A DNA stretch of 64,000 nucleotides from Oscillospiraceae bacterium (GTDB taxonomy: Bacteria > Bacillota > Clostridia > Oscillospirales > Oscillospiraceae): contig SVLK01000001.1 in the NCBI GenBank assembly GCA_015067975.1, positions 147,513 through 211,512 of the forward strand. The letters run 5' to 3'. The notes beneath the pieces were generated by a model. That model searched no databases and was not told the DNA's origin. It saw only the letters and a program-made list of their open reading frames with translations. Below are positions 49,785 to 58,115 of the stretch, piece by piece (the first letter of the stretch is position 1; every line of letters starts with the position of its first letter). The translations under genes were made by a program, and so were the position numbers.

Positions 49785-50350
49785 ATATTTACGGACAAAA
49801 AGTAATGTTGCGTGCTATGGAACCGCAGGACATGGAGATGCTTCGGGGAATGGTGAATGATCCTGATATTGAGCGGATGGTTGGCGGATGGAGTTTTCCC
49901 ATTTCTCAGTATGAACAGATGAAGTGGTATGAGCGCGTGGTTGGGGACAATAAGAATCTCCGCTTTATTATCGAAACGCTGGATACCCACGAGGCTATCG
50001 GCATGATCAATCTGGTGGACATCGACTGGAAAAATCGCAAAGGATTTCATGGTATCAAGCTCAAGAGCGATGCACCAAAAGGACAGGGGTACGCCAAAGA
50101 CGCTGTGATGGCATTGGAGTGGTATGCCTTTGAGGAACTGCAGCTGAACCGGTTGGACGGAAGCTGCATTGAATACAATATTCCTTCCCAGAAACTATAC
50201 GAGAAATGCGGCGTTAAGGTGGAGGGAATCCAGCGCAAGGCAGTTTACCGCAACGGACAGTACTATGATGTACAGTACACCGGTGTTTTGCGCGAGGACT
50301 ATTTTGAAGCAAAAGAAAAAATGGGTTGGAAACCATATGGGCAGAAATGA
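49781..50350 (+). CDS. GNAT N-acetyltransferase (RimJ/PseH-like)
   Basis: 189 residues, overlapping the transferase gene by four bases. The fold runs GQKVMLRAMEPQDMEMLRGMVNDPDIERMV, then IGMINLVDIDWKNRKGFHGIKL, then GQGYAKDAVMALEWYAFEELQLNRL as acetyl-CoA loop, and NIPSQKLYEKCGVKVEGIQRKAVYRNGQYYDV. Within glycan clusters such proteins acetylate the amino group installed by an aminotransferase, as PseH does. Together with the two upstream genes it would give an N-acetylated amino sugar on undecaprenyl phosphate. The exact sugar is unknown. Confidence 0.85.
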   Translation: MNIYGQKVMLRAMEPQDMEMLRGMVNDPDIERMVGGWSFPISQYEQMKWYERVVGDNKNLRFIIETLDTHEAIGMINLVDIDWKNRKGFHGIKLKSDAPKGQGYAKDAVMALEWYAFEELQLNRLDGSCIEYNIPSQKLYEKCGVKVEGIQRKAVYRNGQYYDVQYTGVLREDYFEAKEKMGWKPYGQK

Positions 50351-51317
50351 GATAGGCAGCGAATTCTGGGAAATTCCTGTAAAAAAAGAAAATAACGGAT
50401 ATTTTCCGGAGCACACAGCCTGGTTTCTTTCGGGACGCTGTGCCCTGCAGTCGATCATTGCTGATTGGGGCGGGAAATCTGTGGCATTGCCTTCTTGGCT
50501 GTGCGAGAGCATGATTCGGCCGTTTCTGGACGCAGGTGTGAATGTGGAATTCTATTCAGCGTTTGCACCTGTGGAAAATCTGAAAACAGATGCCGTTTTG
50601 GTTATGGACTACTTTGGTTATATCCGGCAGCAGGAACTGCCCGGATACCGTGGAACAGTGATCCGGGATATTACGCACTCTGTATTTGCAAAAAACCACA
50701 CAGATGCCGACTATTATTTCGGCAGTCTGCGTAAATGGGCCGGCTTTTGGACGGGCGGCTTTGCCTGGACGGCGGACGGTCGAGAACTGCCTGCCGAACA
50801 GGGAGACGACCGCGGCTATGCGTTGCTGCGCCAACAGGCGATGGAGGCCAAGCGCGCCTATATGGCCGGTGAAAAAGAAGATAAGGATTTTTTGCAGACC
50901 TTTGCTGCAGCGGAAGAGTTACTGGAACAGTCCGGCGCGCTGGGCGCAGAGGAAAGAGATATCCAATTGGCCGGAGTGTTGGATATTGACGGGATGAAGC
51001 TGCGCCGAAGAGGAAATGCTGCCTGTTTGCTGAGAGAACTGGCGGATATTGCGGTATTCCCGCAGCTGCAGGCGGAAGATTGTCCGCTGTTTGTGCCTAT
51101 CCGAGTTCCGGAAGACCTGCGTGACGGCTTGCGCAGGGAATTGATCCAACAGGAGATTTACTGCCCGGTGCACTGGCCGTTGTCCGCCGACCACAAGATC
51201 AGGGAAGAAGATAAGGCAATTTATCAGCAGGAATTGAGCTTGATATGTGACCAGCGCTATACAGTGCAGGATATGAAGCGCATTGCTCGTGTGGTCAATG
51301 AGTTTAGAAAGAGGTAA
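50337..51317 (+). CDS. PLP-dependent aminotransferase-fold protein, unassigned
   Basis: 326 residues from ATG at 50337, overlapping the acetyltransferase gene by 14 bases; the ribosome site is weak, suggesting coupling. HTAWFLSGRCALQSIIADWGGKSVALPSWLCESMIRPFLDAGVNVEFY resembles the cofactor-binding start of DegT-like enzymes, and YYFGSLRKWAGFWTGGFAW aligns with the Lys-containing strand of PLP enzymes (SLRKW...GG). The protein is short, and the central Asp motif reads VLVMDYFGYI. It may be a true aminotransferase or a related enzyme with changed chemistry. Next to a FemAB-like gene, with 6 bases between. Confidence 0.65.
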   Translation: MGRNEIGSEFWEIPVKKENNGYFPEHTAWFLSGRCALQSIIADWGGKSVALPSWLCESMIRPFLDAGVNVEFYSAFAPVENLKTDAVLVMDYFGYIRQQELPGYRGTVIRDITHSVFAKNHTDADYYFGSLRKWAGFWTGGFAWTADGRELPAEQGDDRGYALLRQQAMEAKRAYMAGEKEDKDFLQTFAAAEELLEQSGALGAEERDIQLAGVLDIDGMKLRRRGNAACLLRELADIAVFPQLQAEDCPLFVPIRVPEDLRDGLRRELIQQEIYCPVHWPLSADHKIREEDKAIYQQELSLICDQRYTVQDMKRIARVVNEFRKR

Positions 51318-51323
51318 ACAAAT

Positions 51324-52364
51324 ATGCTGATGGTGTACTCTGTAGAACAAACCGCGCAGTGGGATGCGGCGGTGCGCTCTATGGCTTCCTATGATGTATA
51401 TTATCTGAGCGGCTATGTGAAGGCGTTTCAAATCCACGGTGATGGCGAGCCGTTGCTGTTTTACTATGAAGGAGACGGCTTGCGGGGAATCAACGTGGTG
51501 ATGAAGCGGGACATTGCCAAAGCACCTCAGTTTGCCGGCAAACTGGAGGAAGGACGTTGGTTCGATCTGGCAACTCCCTACGGTTACGGAGGCTGGTTAC
51601 TGGAAGGAGACGGGGACAGCACAGCCTTATATGCCGCATATGAAGCGTGGTGCAACGAGCACGCGATTGTCAGTGAGTTTGTCCGGTTTCATCCGGTGCT
51701 GAAAAACCATATTTTTGCGCAGGAAGCATATGAGGTAATTGCGCTGGGCAATACCATCGCTATGGACCTTACGTCTAATGAGACCATCTGGACAAATATC
51801 ATCAGCAAAAACCGGAATATGATCCGCAAGGCACAGAAAAACAACATCCGAATCTGCCACGGCAGCAACAAAGAACTCTATCAGGTGTTCCGAGAGATCT
51901 ACAATGCCACTATGGATAAGGATCATGCTACGGATTACTATTATTTTGCGCCGGATTTTTACGAGAGTGTGCGCTGTGATCTGCCGGAAAATGCAGAAAT
52001 ATTTTATGCGCAGATGGAGGATGGCACGATCATCGCGGCCTCTATTATGCTGAGTGCCAATGGTTATATGAACTACCATCTTTCCGGGTCCCGCAGAGAC
52101 TATCAGCATTTGGCACCGACGAATCTGCTGTTGTACGAAGCGGCTTTGTGGGGCTGTGCTAATGGATGCCGCTCTTTGCATCTGGGCGGTGGCGTAGGTT
52201 CCGGAGAAGATAGTTTGTATAAATTTAAAAGAGCCTTTTATCGGGAAGAACCTCTTCGCTATCATATTGGCAAGAAGATTTTTTCGCAAGAAAAGTATCA
52301 GGAACTGGTGGAAATGCGAACAGATTTGCCGGAAAGCGGCTTTTTCCCGCGATATAGAGCATAA
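51324..52364 (+). CDS. FemAB/GNAT-like acyl- or aminoacyltransferase
   Basis: 346 residues with AAAGAGG upstream. The double-GNAT FemAB pattern is visible: YDVYYLSGYVKAFQIHGDGEPLLFYYEGD, FDLATPYGYGGWLLEG, SEFVRFHPVLKNH, IWTNIISKNRNMIRKAQKNNIRI, and AASIMLSANGYMNYHLSGSRRDYQHLAPTNLLLYEAALW. Relatives attach amino acids from tRNA to peptidoglycan precursors, or act in exopolysaccharide clusters on amino sugars. In this cluster it probably decorates the lipid-linked glycan with an acyl or aminoacyl group. Confidence 0.85.
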   Translation: MLMVYSVEQTAQWDAAVRSMASYDVYYLSGYVKAFQIHGDGEPLLFYYEGDGLRGINVVMKRDIAKAPQFAGKLEEGRWFDLATPYGYGGWLLEGDGDSTALYAAYEAWCNEHAIVSEFVRFHPVLKNHIFAQEAYEVIALGNTIAMDLTSNETIWTNIISKNRNMIRKAQKNNIRICHGSNKELYQVFREIYNATMDKDHATDYYYFAPDFYESVRCDLPENAEIFYAQMEDGTIIAASIMLSANGYMNYHLSGSRRDYQHLAPTNLLLYEAALWGCANGCRSLHLGGGVGSGEDSLYKFKRAFYREEPLRYHIGKKIFSQEKYQELVEMRTDLPESGFFPRYRA

Positions 52365-52375
52365 GGGAGAAATAT

Positions 52376-53566
52376 ATGGACATCGTTATTTTGGCTAATT
52401 TTTGCGGCGACATGAGCGGGAAAGGAAACGGACGGTTTCTTTATCTGGCGGAAATGTTGGCAAAAGAGCATGACGTGGAGATCGTCACCAGCGATTTCGA
52501 CCACGGAGAAAAGGCTTACCGCCCTCCGATGAGGGATGGACTGCGCTACCGTGTAACGATGCTCCATGAAAGTGGTTACCCTAAAAATGTATGCTTGCAG
52601 CGTTTTGCCAGCCACTATACATGGGGAAAAAACGTAAAGAAATATTTGCAGCAGCGGAAGAAACCAGATGTGATCTATTGCGCGGTTCCTTCGCTGACAG
52701 GCCCGATGGAAGCTGCAAAGTACTGTCGGAAAAACGGAGTGCGTTTTGTAGTAGATGTACAGGACTTGTGGCCGGAAGCCTTTAAAATGGTGCTCAATAT
52801 CCCCGTTATCAGCGATATTGCTTTTGCACCGCTGCAGTGGATGGCCGACAAAGTGTATGCTACCGCTGACGGCGTGGCTGCGGTGTCCCGTACTTATGTG
52901 GATCGGGTGCTGCGGGTGAACCGGAAATGTACCTCCGGTGTCTGCGTGTTCTTAGGTACCCGACTGGAAGACTTTGATGCTCACGCGGCGGCTAATCCTG
53001 TGGACCGCAAGGAAGAAAAGAAACTGTGGCTGGGCTATTGCGGTACGCTGGGTACCAGCTACGATTTGATTACCGTGTTTGATGCTTTGGATCTGCTTCG
53101 CCAACAGGGACATGCTTTGCCGGAGTTTGTGGTCATGGGTGACGGCCCCCGCAAAGCGGAATTTGAAGCGTATGCCCAAGAAAAGCAATTGCCTGTACAC
53201 TTTACCGGAAGATTGAATTATGATGTGATGTGCGGTTGGATCAGAGCCTGCGATATGGTGGTCAACCCGATTATTGGATCCTCTGCGGCCAGCATTATCA
53301 ATAAACATGCCGACTATGCGGCTTGCGGACGGCCGGTGCTGAACACCCAAACCAGCCCGGAATACCGCGATTTGGTGGACACGTACGATATGGGTTTCAA
53401 CTGCCGCAGCGAGGAACCGGCAGATTTGGCGCAGAAACTGCAGCAGCTGATGGATGATCCGGCCCTGCGAGAGCGCATGGGGCGCGGTGCGCGTACCTGT
53501 GCCGAAGAAAGATTTGACAGAAAGACCAGCTATGAATCGCTGGTGAATTTGATCGTGGGCGAATAA
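52376..53566 (+). CDS. Glycosyltransferase, GT4 family (WbuB-like)
   Basis: 396 residues with AAGGGAGAA upstream. GT-B fold with FCGDMSGKGNGRFLYLAEML at the acceptor loop, VVDVQDLWPEAFKMV, GTLGTSYDLITVFDALDLLRQQG opening the nucleotide-binding half, and NPIIGSSAASIINKHADYAACGRPVLNTQTSPEYRDLV supplying the donor site. The DVQDLWPEA motif is typical of the WbuB group acting on undecaprenyl-linked N-acetylamino sugars. It adds the second or a later sugar. Confidence 0.9.
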   Translation: MDIVILANFCGDMSGKGNGRFLYLAEMLAKEHDVEIVTSDFDHGEKAYRPPMRDGLRYRVTMLHESGYPKNVCLQRFASHYTWGKNVKKYLQQRKKPDVIYCAVPSLTGPMEAAKYCRKNGVRFVVDVQDLWPEAFKMVLNIPVISDIAFAPLQWMADKVYATADGVAAVSRTYVDRVLRVNRKCTSGVCVFLGTRLEDFDAHAAANPVDRKEEKKLWLGYCGTLGTSYDLITVFDALDLLRQQGHALPEFVVMGDGPRKAEFEAYAQEKQLPVHFTGRLNYDVMCGWIRACDMVVNPIIGSSAASIINKHADYAACGRPVLNTQTSPEYRDLVDTYDMGFNCRSEEPADLAQKLQQLMDDPALRERMGRGARTCAEERFDRKTSYESLVNLIVGE

Positions 53567-53605
53567 TGCCACGAAATGGGAAGGCTACGAAAGAAGGAAC
53601 GATAG

Positions 53606-54733
53606 ATGCAATTTATTGATTTGAAAGTGCAGTATCGTGTGCTAAAAGATGAAATTGACTCCAATATTCAGGCGGTGCTGGAGACTGGACAGTTTATCAG
53701 CGGCCCGCAGGTGAAAGAACTGGAGCAGCAGCTGGCAGCGTATGTGGGACGCAAGCATTGCATCAGCTGCGCTAACGGTACAGATGCGCTGCAAGTGGCT
53801 TATATGATCGCCGGTGTGGGCGAGGGTGACGCTGTGTTCTGCCCGGATATGACCTTTATTTCTTCTACAGAGCCGGCCAAGATGTTTGGTGCAGCATCTG
53901 TATTCTGTGACATTACTCCGGACACTTATACAATTTGCTCAGAGAGTCTGGAACGCCAGATCAAGGCCGTGCTGGCCGAGGGGAAACTGACGCCTAAGGC
54001 CGTTGTCGCCGTGGACATTTTGGGCAATCCCTGTGATTATGATGCCATCATTCCCGTTTGCGAAAAATATGGCCTGTTTTTGATTGAGGACGGTGCTCAG
54101 AGTTTTGGCGCCTCCTATAAAGGTAAGAAATGTTGTGCGTTTGGCCAGATAGCGACGACATCTTTCTTCCCGGCCAAGCCTTTGGGTTGCTACGGTGACG
54201 GCGGTGCTATTTTTACCGACGATGATGATATTGCTGATCTGTGCCGATCCATTTGCGTGCATGGCAAAGGCCCCGGCGGTAAATATGACAATATTCGCGT
54301 GGGTATGAACTCTCGTCTGGATACGTTACAGGCTGCCATTTTGCTGCCTAAGTTTAAGGCTTTGGCAGAGTATGAAGTGGATGCCCGTCAGACGGTGGCC
54401 GGTCGCTATAACGATGCTTTTGCCGGTAAGTGTGTGACACCTTTCGTGATGGACGGCTGCATCAGTGTGTGGGCGCAGTATGCGGCGCTGGCTGCTGATA
54501 CGCAGCAACGTGACGCGGTCATTGCGCACCTGAAGGAAAAGAAAATCCCCAACATGATCTACTATCCTACGCCGCAGCATGCGCTGCCCGTTTTCAAAAA
54601 CGAGCCTGCTTACGGTGAGGAATTCAAAAACGCTACAGACTACTGTTCCCGAACTTTCTCTCTGCCGATGCATCCCTATCTGGAGGCAGAGGAACAGCAG
54701 TTGGTAATCGACGCAGTGCTGGAGGTACTGTAA
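53606..54733 (+). CDS. wbpE: DegT-family aminotransferase, WbpE/WlbC type
   Basis: 375 residues with GAAAGAAGGAA upstream. MQFIDLKVQYRVLKDEIDSNIQAVLETGQFISGPQVKELEQQLAAYVGRKHCISCANGTDALQVAYM is very close in pattern to the C3 aminotransferases of UDP-2-acetamido-3-keto-glucuronate; the Asp lies in FLIEDGAQSFGASYKG and the Schiff-base Lys in SFFPAKPLGCYGDGGAIFT. It would convert the 3-keto product of the WbpB-like enzyme to UDP-2-acetamido-3-amino-2,3-dideoxyglucuronate. The dehydrogenases needed (WbpA- and WbpB-like) are in the same cluster. Confidence 0.85.
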   Translation: MQFIDLKVQYRVLKDEIDSNIQAVLETGQFISGPQVKELEQQLAAYVGRKHCISCANGTDALQVAYMIAGVGEGDAVFCPDMTFISSTEPAKMFGAASVFCDITPDTYTICSESLERQIKAVLAEGKLTPKAVVAVDILGNPCDYDAIIPVCEKYGLFLIEDGAQSFGASYKGKKCCAFGQIATTSFFPAKPLGCYGDGGAIFTDDDDIADLCRSICVHGKGPGGKYDNIRVGMNSRLDTLQAAILLPKFKALAEYEVDARQTVAGRYNDAFAGKCVTPFVMDGCISVWAQYAALAADTQQRDAVIAHLKEKKIPNMIYYPTPQHALPVFKNEPAYGEEFKNATDYCSRTFSLPMHPYLEAEEQQLVIDAVLEVL

Positions 54734-54755
54734 TCAAAGGAAAGGCGGAAATCGT

Positions 54756-55664
54756 ATGAAACTGAGCGAATTGTTGCCGGCCTATTTGCCGCAATATGCT
54801 TTTTCGCTGCAAAATGAACAGGAGTTTGAAACTCTGGGGTTGATTATTTCACCGCTTGAAACGCCGTTTTGCACATTTGTGGATGGAGAAAAGTCCATTA
54901 AAGATGTGTCCGACCATGTTTCCATGGTAATTACCACCGAGGAATTGGCCCCGAAACTGCTGACGGAAGACCGCGGTGTGTGCATTGTGGATGCCCCGCG
55001 CATTGTATATTTCCGCCTGCATAACGTCCTTTCTGCGCAGGAACTGTACGCCAGAAAAAAAGAAAAGACGGTGGTGGGTGCCAATTGTATGATCCATCCC
55101 ACTGCCATCATTGCCGATAGTAATGTGGTCATTGGTGACAATGTGATCATCGAGGAATATGCGGTGATCCGCGAAAATGTGACGATTGGCGACAATACTA
55201 TCATTCGTGCGGGTGTCAAACTGGGTTTCCCTGATTTTGAGTTTAAAAAAGAGGATGGGAAACTGTTTGGTGTGGAGCATTGCGGCGGTGTGGTGATTGG
55301 CAAAGAGGTGGAAATATTGCCAAATACTTGCATCAACAAGGCACTCTATCCTTGGGATGACACAGTAGTAGGTGACTACTGCAAGATCGATATGCTTGTG
55401 CAGATTTCCCACGCGGTGAAGATCGGTGCCGGCAGCATGATTGTTGGTCTGTCCGGCATCGGTGGACGCACGGAAATTGGAAAAAACTGTTGGGTGGGTT
55501 ACGGCTGCACAGTACGCAACGGAATTCACGTAGGTGATAATTCCCGCATCAATATGGGCGCTGTGGTCTCCCGCGATGTGGAGGACGGACAGGCAGTTAC
55601 GGGTAATTTTGCCATTGATCACGAAGTGTTTATGAAAAATTTGAAAAAGTCCATTAAGGGGTGA
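54756..55664 (+). CDS. LpxD-like left-handed beta-helix N-acyltransferase
   Basis: 302 residues with AAAGGCGG upstream. The N-terminal 105 residues resemble the uridine-binding LpxD domain. From about residue 110 a hexapeptide-repeat helix follows (IHPTAIIADSNVVIGDNVIIEEYAVIRENVTIGDN), with HCGGVVIG, QISHAVKIGAGSMIVGLSGIGGRTEIG near the catalytic His. Canonical WbpD enzymes for the 3-amino group are only about 190 residues; this is LpxD-sized. It may place an acetyl or a longer acyl chain on the 3-amino of the WbpE product. LPS genes are otherwise absent here. Confidence 0.85.
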   Translation: MKLSELLPAYLPQYAFSLQNEQEFETLGLIISPLETPFCTFVDGEKSIKDVSDHVSMVITTEELAPKLLTEDRGVCIVDAPRIVYFRLHNVLSAQELYARKKEKTVVGANCMIHPTAIIADSNVVIGDNVIIEEYAVIRENVTIGDNTIIRAGVKLGFPDFEFKKEDGKLFGVEHCGGVVIGKEVEILPNTCINKALYPWDDTVVGDYCKIDMLVQISHAVKIGAGSMIVGLSGIGGRTEIGKNCWVGYGCTVRNGIHVGDNSRINMGAVVSRDVEDGQAVTGNFAIDHEVFMKNLKKSIKG

Positions 55665-55669
55665 AGCGT

Positions 55670-56989
55670 ATGTCCATGAAACAGGAGCTGATTAAAAAAA
55701 TCGAAAACAAGACGCTGACCATGGGCGTTTGCGGACTGGGTTACGTGGGTCTGCCTTTGGCAGTGGACAAGGCGAAGCATGGATTCAAAACCGTCGGCTT
55801 TGATGTGCAGGCAGCAAAAGTGGATATGGTCAATGCCGGTCAGAATTATATCGGCGATGTGGTGGATGCCGATCTTCAGGAACTGGTCAGCAGCGGCATG
55901 CTCAGTGCTACTACGGACTTTTCCAAGGTTTGTGATGTAGACTTCATCGCCATCTGCGTTCCCACACCTCTGGATGCCCATCAGCAGCCCGACATCAGCT
56001 ACGTGAAGAACTCTACCATCGAGATCGCCAAGCACCTGACCAAGGGAACGATGGTGGTGCTGGAGTCTACTTCCTATCCCGGCACCACGGAAGAACTGCT
56101 GAAACCGATTCTGGAAGAAGGCAGCGGTCTGAAGTGCGGCGAGGACTTTTATCTGGGTTTCTCTCCTGAACGTGTTGACCCGGGTAACCTGATTTACAAG
56201 ACCAGCAACACGCCCAAGGTGGTAGGTGCTATCGGCAAAGACGCTGCCGAAGTCATCTCTATGGTCTACTCTGCGATTCTGGACAGCGATGTACACACGG
56301 TATCCTGTCCCGCTGTGGCAGAAATGGAAAAGATTCTCGAGAACACCTACCGTAACATTAATATCGGCTTGGTGAATGAATTGGCCATTTTGTGCCACAA
56401 GATGGGCATTAACATTTGGGAAGTCATCGATGCTGCCAAGACGAAACCCTATGGTTTCCAGGCATTCTATCCCGGCCCAGGCCTGGGTGGCCACTGCATC
56501 CCGCTGGATCCCTATTACTTGAGCTGGAAGGCACGTGAATTCGGCTTCCACACTTCCATGATCGAAGCCTCTATGATGATCAACGACCGTATGCCTGAAT
56601 ATACGGTGGAGCGTGCCGGCAAGATCCTCAACCGCTATAAGAAGGCTCTCAACGGTGCTAAGGTGTTGGTGCTGGGCGTTGCCTATAAGCAGGATATCGA
56701 CGACTATCGTGAGAGCCCCGCTGTTCATGTGATAGAAGAATTCCATAAGACCGGCGCAAATGTGGATTTCTATGATCCCTTTATTCCCAAGTACCGTAAC
56801 AAAGGCGTATGGTATGGCGGTCTGGCGGAGATCAATCCCGAGGTTTTGCGTCAGTATGATCTGATTTGCATTACCACAGCACATACGCCTGTGGACTATG
56901 AAATGGTGGCAAATGTGGGCGTTCCTGTGTTTGACTGCAAGAATGTGACGCAGAATGTTGTCAACAAAGAGAATATTGAGGTGCTGTAA
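55670..56989 (+). CDS. wbpA: UDP-N-acetylglucosamine 6-dehydrogenase (WbpA-like)
   Basis: 439 residues from ATG at 55670, with AAGGGG 8 bases upstream. NAD site VCGLGYVGLPLAVDKAKHGFKTVGFDV, PEXV-type FSPERVDPGN, the catalytic Cys in GPGLGGHCIPLDPYYLSWKA, and VLGVAYKQDIDDYRESPAV. The sequence is of the group that oxidises UDP-GlcNAc (or UDP-ManNAc) twice to the uronic acid, not the UDP-glucose group. First step of the proposed diamino-uronate pathway. Confidence 0.9.
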   Translation: MSMKQELIKKIENKTLTMGVCGLGYVGLPLAVDKAKHGFKTVGFDVQAAKVDMVNAGQNYIGDVVDADLQELVSSGMLSATTDFSKVCDVDFIAICVPTPLDAHQQPDISYVKNSTIEIAKHLTKGTMVVLESTSYPGTTEELLKPILEEGSGLKCGEDFYLGFSPERVDPGNLIYKTSNTPKVVGAIGKDAAEVISMVYSAILDSDVHTVSCPAVAEMEKILENTYRNINIGLVNELAILCHKMGINIWEVIDAAKTKPYGFQAFYPGPGLGGHCIPLDPYYLSWKAREFGFHTSMIEASMMINDRMPEYTVERAGKILNRYKKALNGAKVLVLGVAYKQDIDDYRESPAVHVIEEFHKTGANVDFYDPFIPKYRNKGVWYGGLAEINPEVLRQYDLICITTAHTPVDYEMVANVGVPVFDCKNVTQNVVNKENIEVL

Positions 56990-58105
56990 ATGAAGAAAGT
57001 CTGCCATGTGACCAGCGTACATCCGCCGGAAGACGGACGAATCTTTCGTAAGGAATGCGTTTCTTTGGCAAACGCGGGATACGATGTGTCTTTGGTGCAG
57101 CAGGGTGGCAGCTATGAAAAAGACGGCGTGCATATCGTTGGTGTGGGTGCGATTCCTGCCAGCCGGAAAGAGCGCATGTTCCGCTTTTCTAAAAAGGTTT
57201 ATGAAACAGCCCTGAATGTAGATGCGGACATTTACCATCTGCATGATCCGGAACTGCTGCTGTATGCGCTGAAACTGAAGCGCAAAGGGAAAAAAGTGAT
57301 TTTTGATAGCCACGAGCGTTATACGGAGCTGTTTGCCATCAAGGGCTATCTGCCTCGTTGGTGCAGAGGCTTGATTGCCTTTGCCTACGGCACGCTGGAG
57401 CGTTATGTACTGCGGCGGATCGACGGATTGGTTTTTCCCTGCCTGCTGCAGGGGAAGAATCCCATGGAAGGCATGTGCCCTCATATTGCAATTGTCAATA
57501 ATGTGGCGCTGCTGAACGAAATGTATGATCACTATGACCCAAATCTGGAAAAGTATGAAAGAAGTATCTGCTATCTAGGTGGACTGAACCATGATCGCGG
57601 TATTACCCACATTGTGAAAACAGCGGCGGCAGCGGACTGCACAGCGTATCTGGGCGGTAATTTTGACAGCAGGGCATATCAGACGCAGCTGGAGAGCATG
57701 GAGGAGTACAGCCATGTGAAGTATCTGGGGGTGCTGGATCGCCAACAGGCCCGAGAACTGCTGATGCACTGCCGGATCGGCATGGCAAACCTGCTGAATG
57801 TAAGCCAGTACAACCGCTATGACAATATGCCCACCAAGGTATACGAATACATGGCCTTGGGCCTGCCGGTTATCTTGTCCCGTGCTCCGTATAACGAAAA
57901 AATGATGCAGCAGTACCAGTTTGGTGTGTGTGTGGATCCGGAGAATGTAGAAGAGATGGCGGCGGTGATCCGTTATTTGCTGGAACATCCGGAAGAGATG
58001 CGGCGTATGGGCGAAAATGGCCGCCGTGCGGTGAAGGAAGAGTTCAACTGGGGCGTAGAAGAAAAGAAACTCTTTGCACTCTACGAGGAAATACTGAAGG
58101 ACTAA
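56990..58105 (+). CDS. Glycosyltransferase, GT4 family
   Basis: 371 residues, starting directly after the wbpA stop. VCHVTSVHPPEDGRIFRKECVSLANAGYDVSLVQ and DADIYHLHDPELLLYALKLKRKGKKVIFDSHERYTE are typical of a GT4 subgroup found in O-antigen-like clusters; KVYEYMALGLPVILSRAP forms the donor-binding end. Probably transfers the uronic-acid sugar made by the adjacent enzymes, though this is by proximity only. Confidence 0.9.
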   Translation: MKKVCHVTSVHPPEDGRIFRKECVSLANAGYDVSLVQQGGSYEKDGVHIVGVGAIPASRKERMFRFSKKVYETALNVDADIYHLHDPELLLYALKLKRKGKKVIFDSHERYTELFAIKGYLPRWCRGLIAFAYGTLERYVLRRIDGLVFPCLLQGKNPMEGMCPHIAIVNNVALLNEMYDHYDPNLEKYERSICYLGGLNHDRGITHIVKTAAAADCTAYLGGNFDSRAYQTQLESMEEYSHVKYLGVLDRQQARELLMHCRIGMANLLNVSQYNRYDNMPTKVYEYMALGLPVILSRAPYNEKMMQQYQFGVCVDPENVEEMAAVIRYLLEHPEEMRRMGENGRRAVKEEFNWGVEEKKLFALYEEILKD

Positions 58106-58115
58106 GGAGAATGTC

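Noticed and set aside
55619-57532. A 637-codon minus-strand open frame
   Set aside because: It is the antisense of the LpxD-like, wbpA and GT4 genes and shows no domain pattern.
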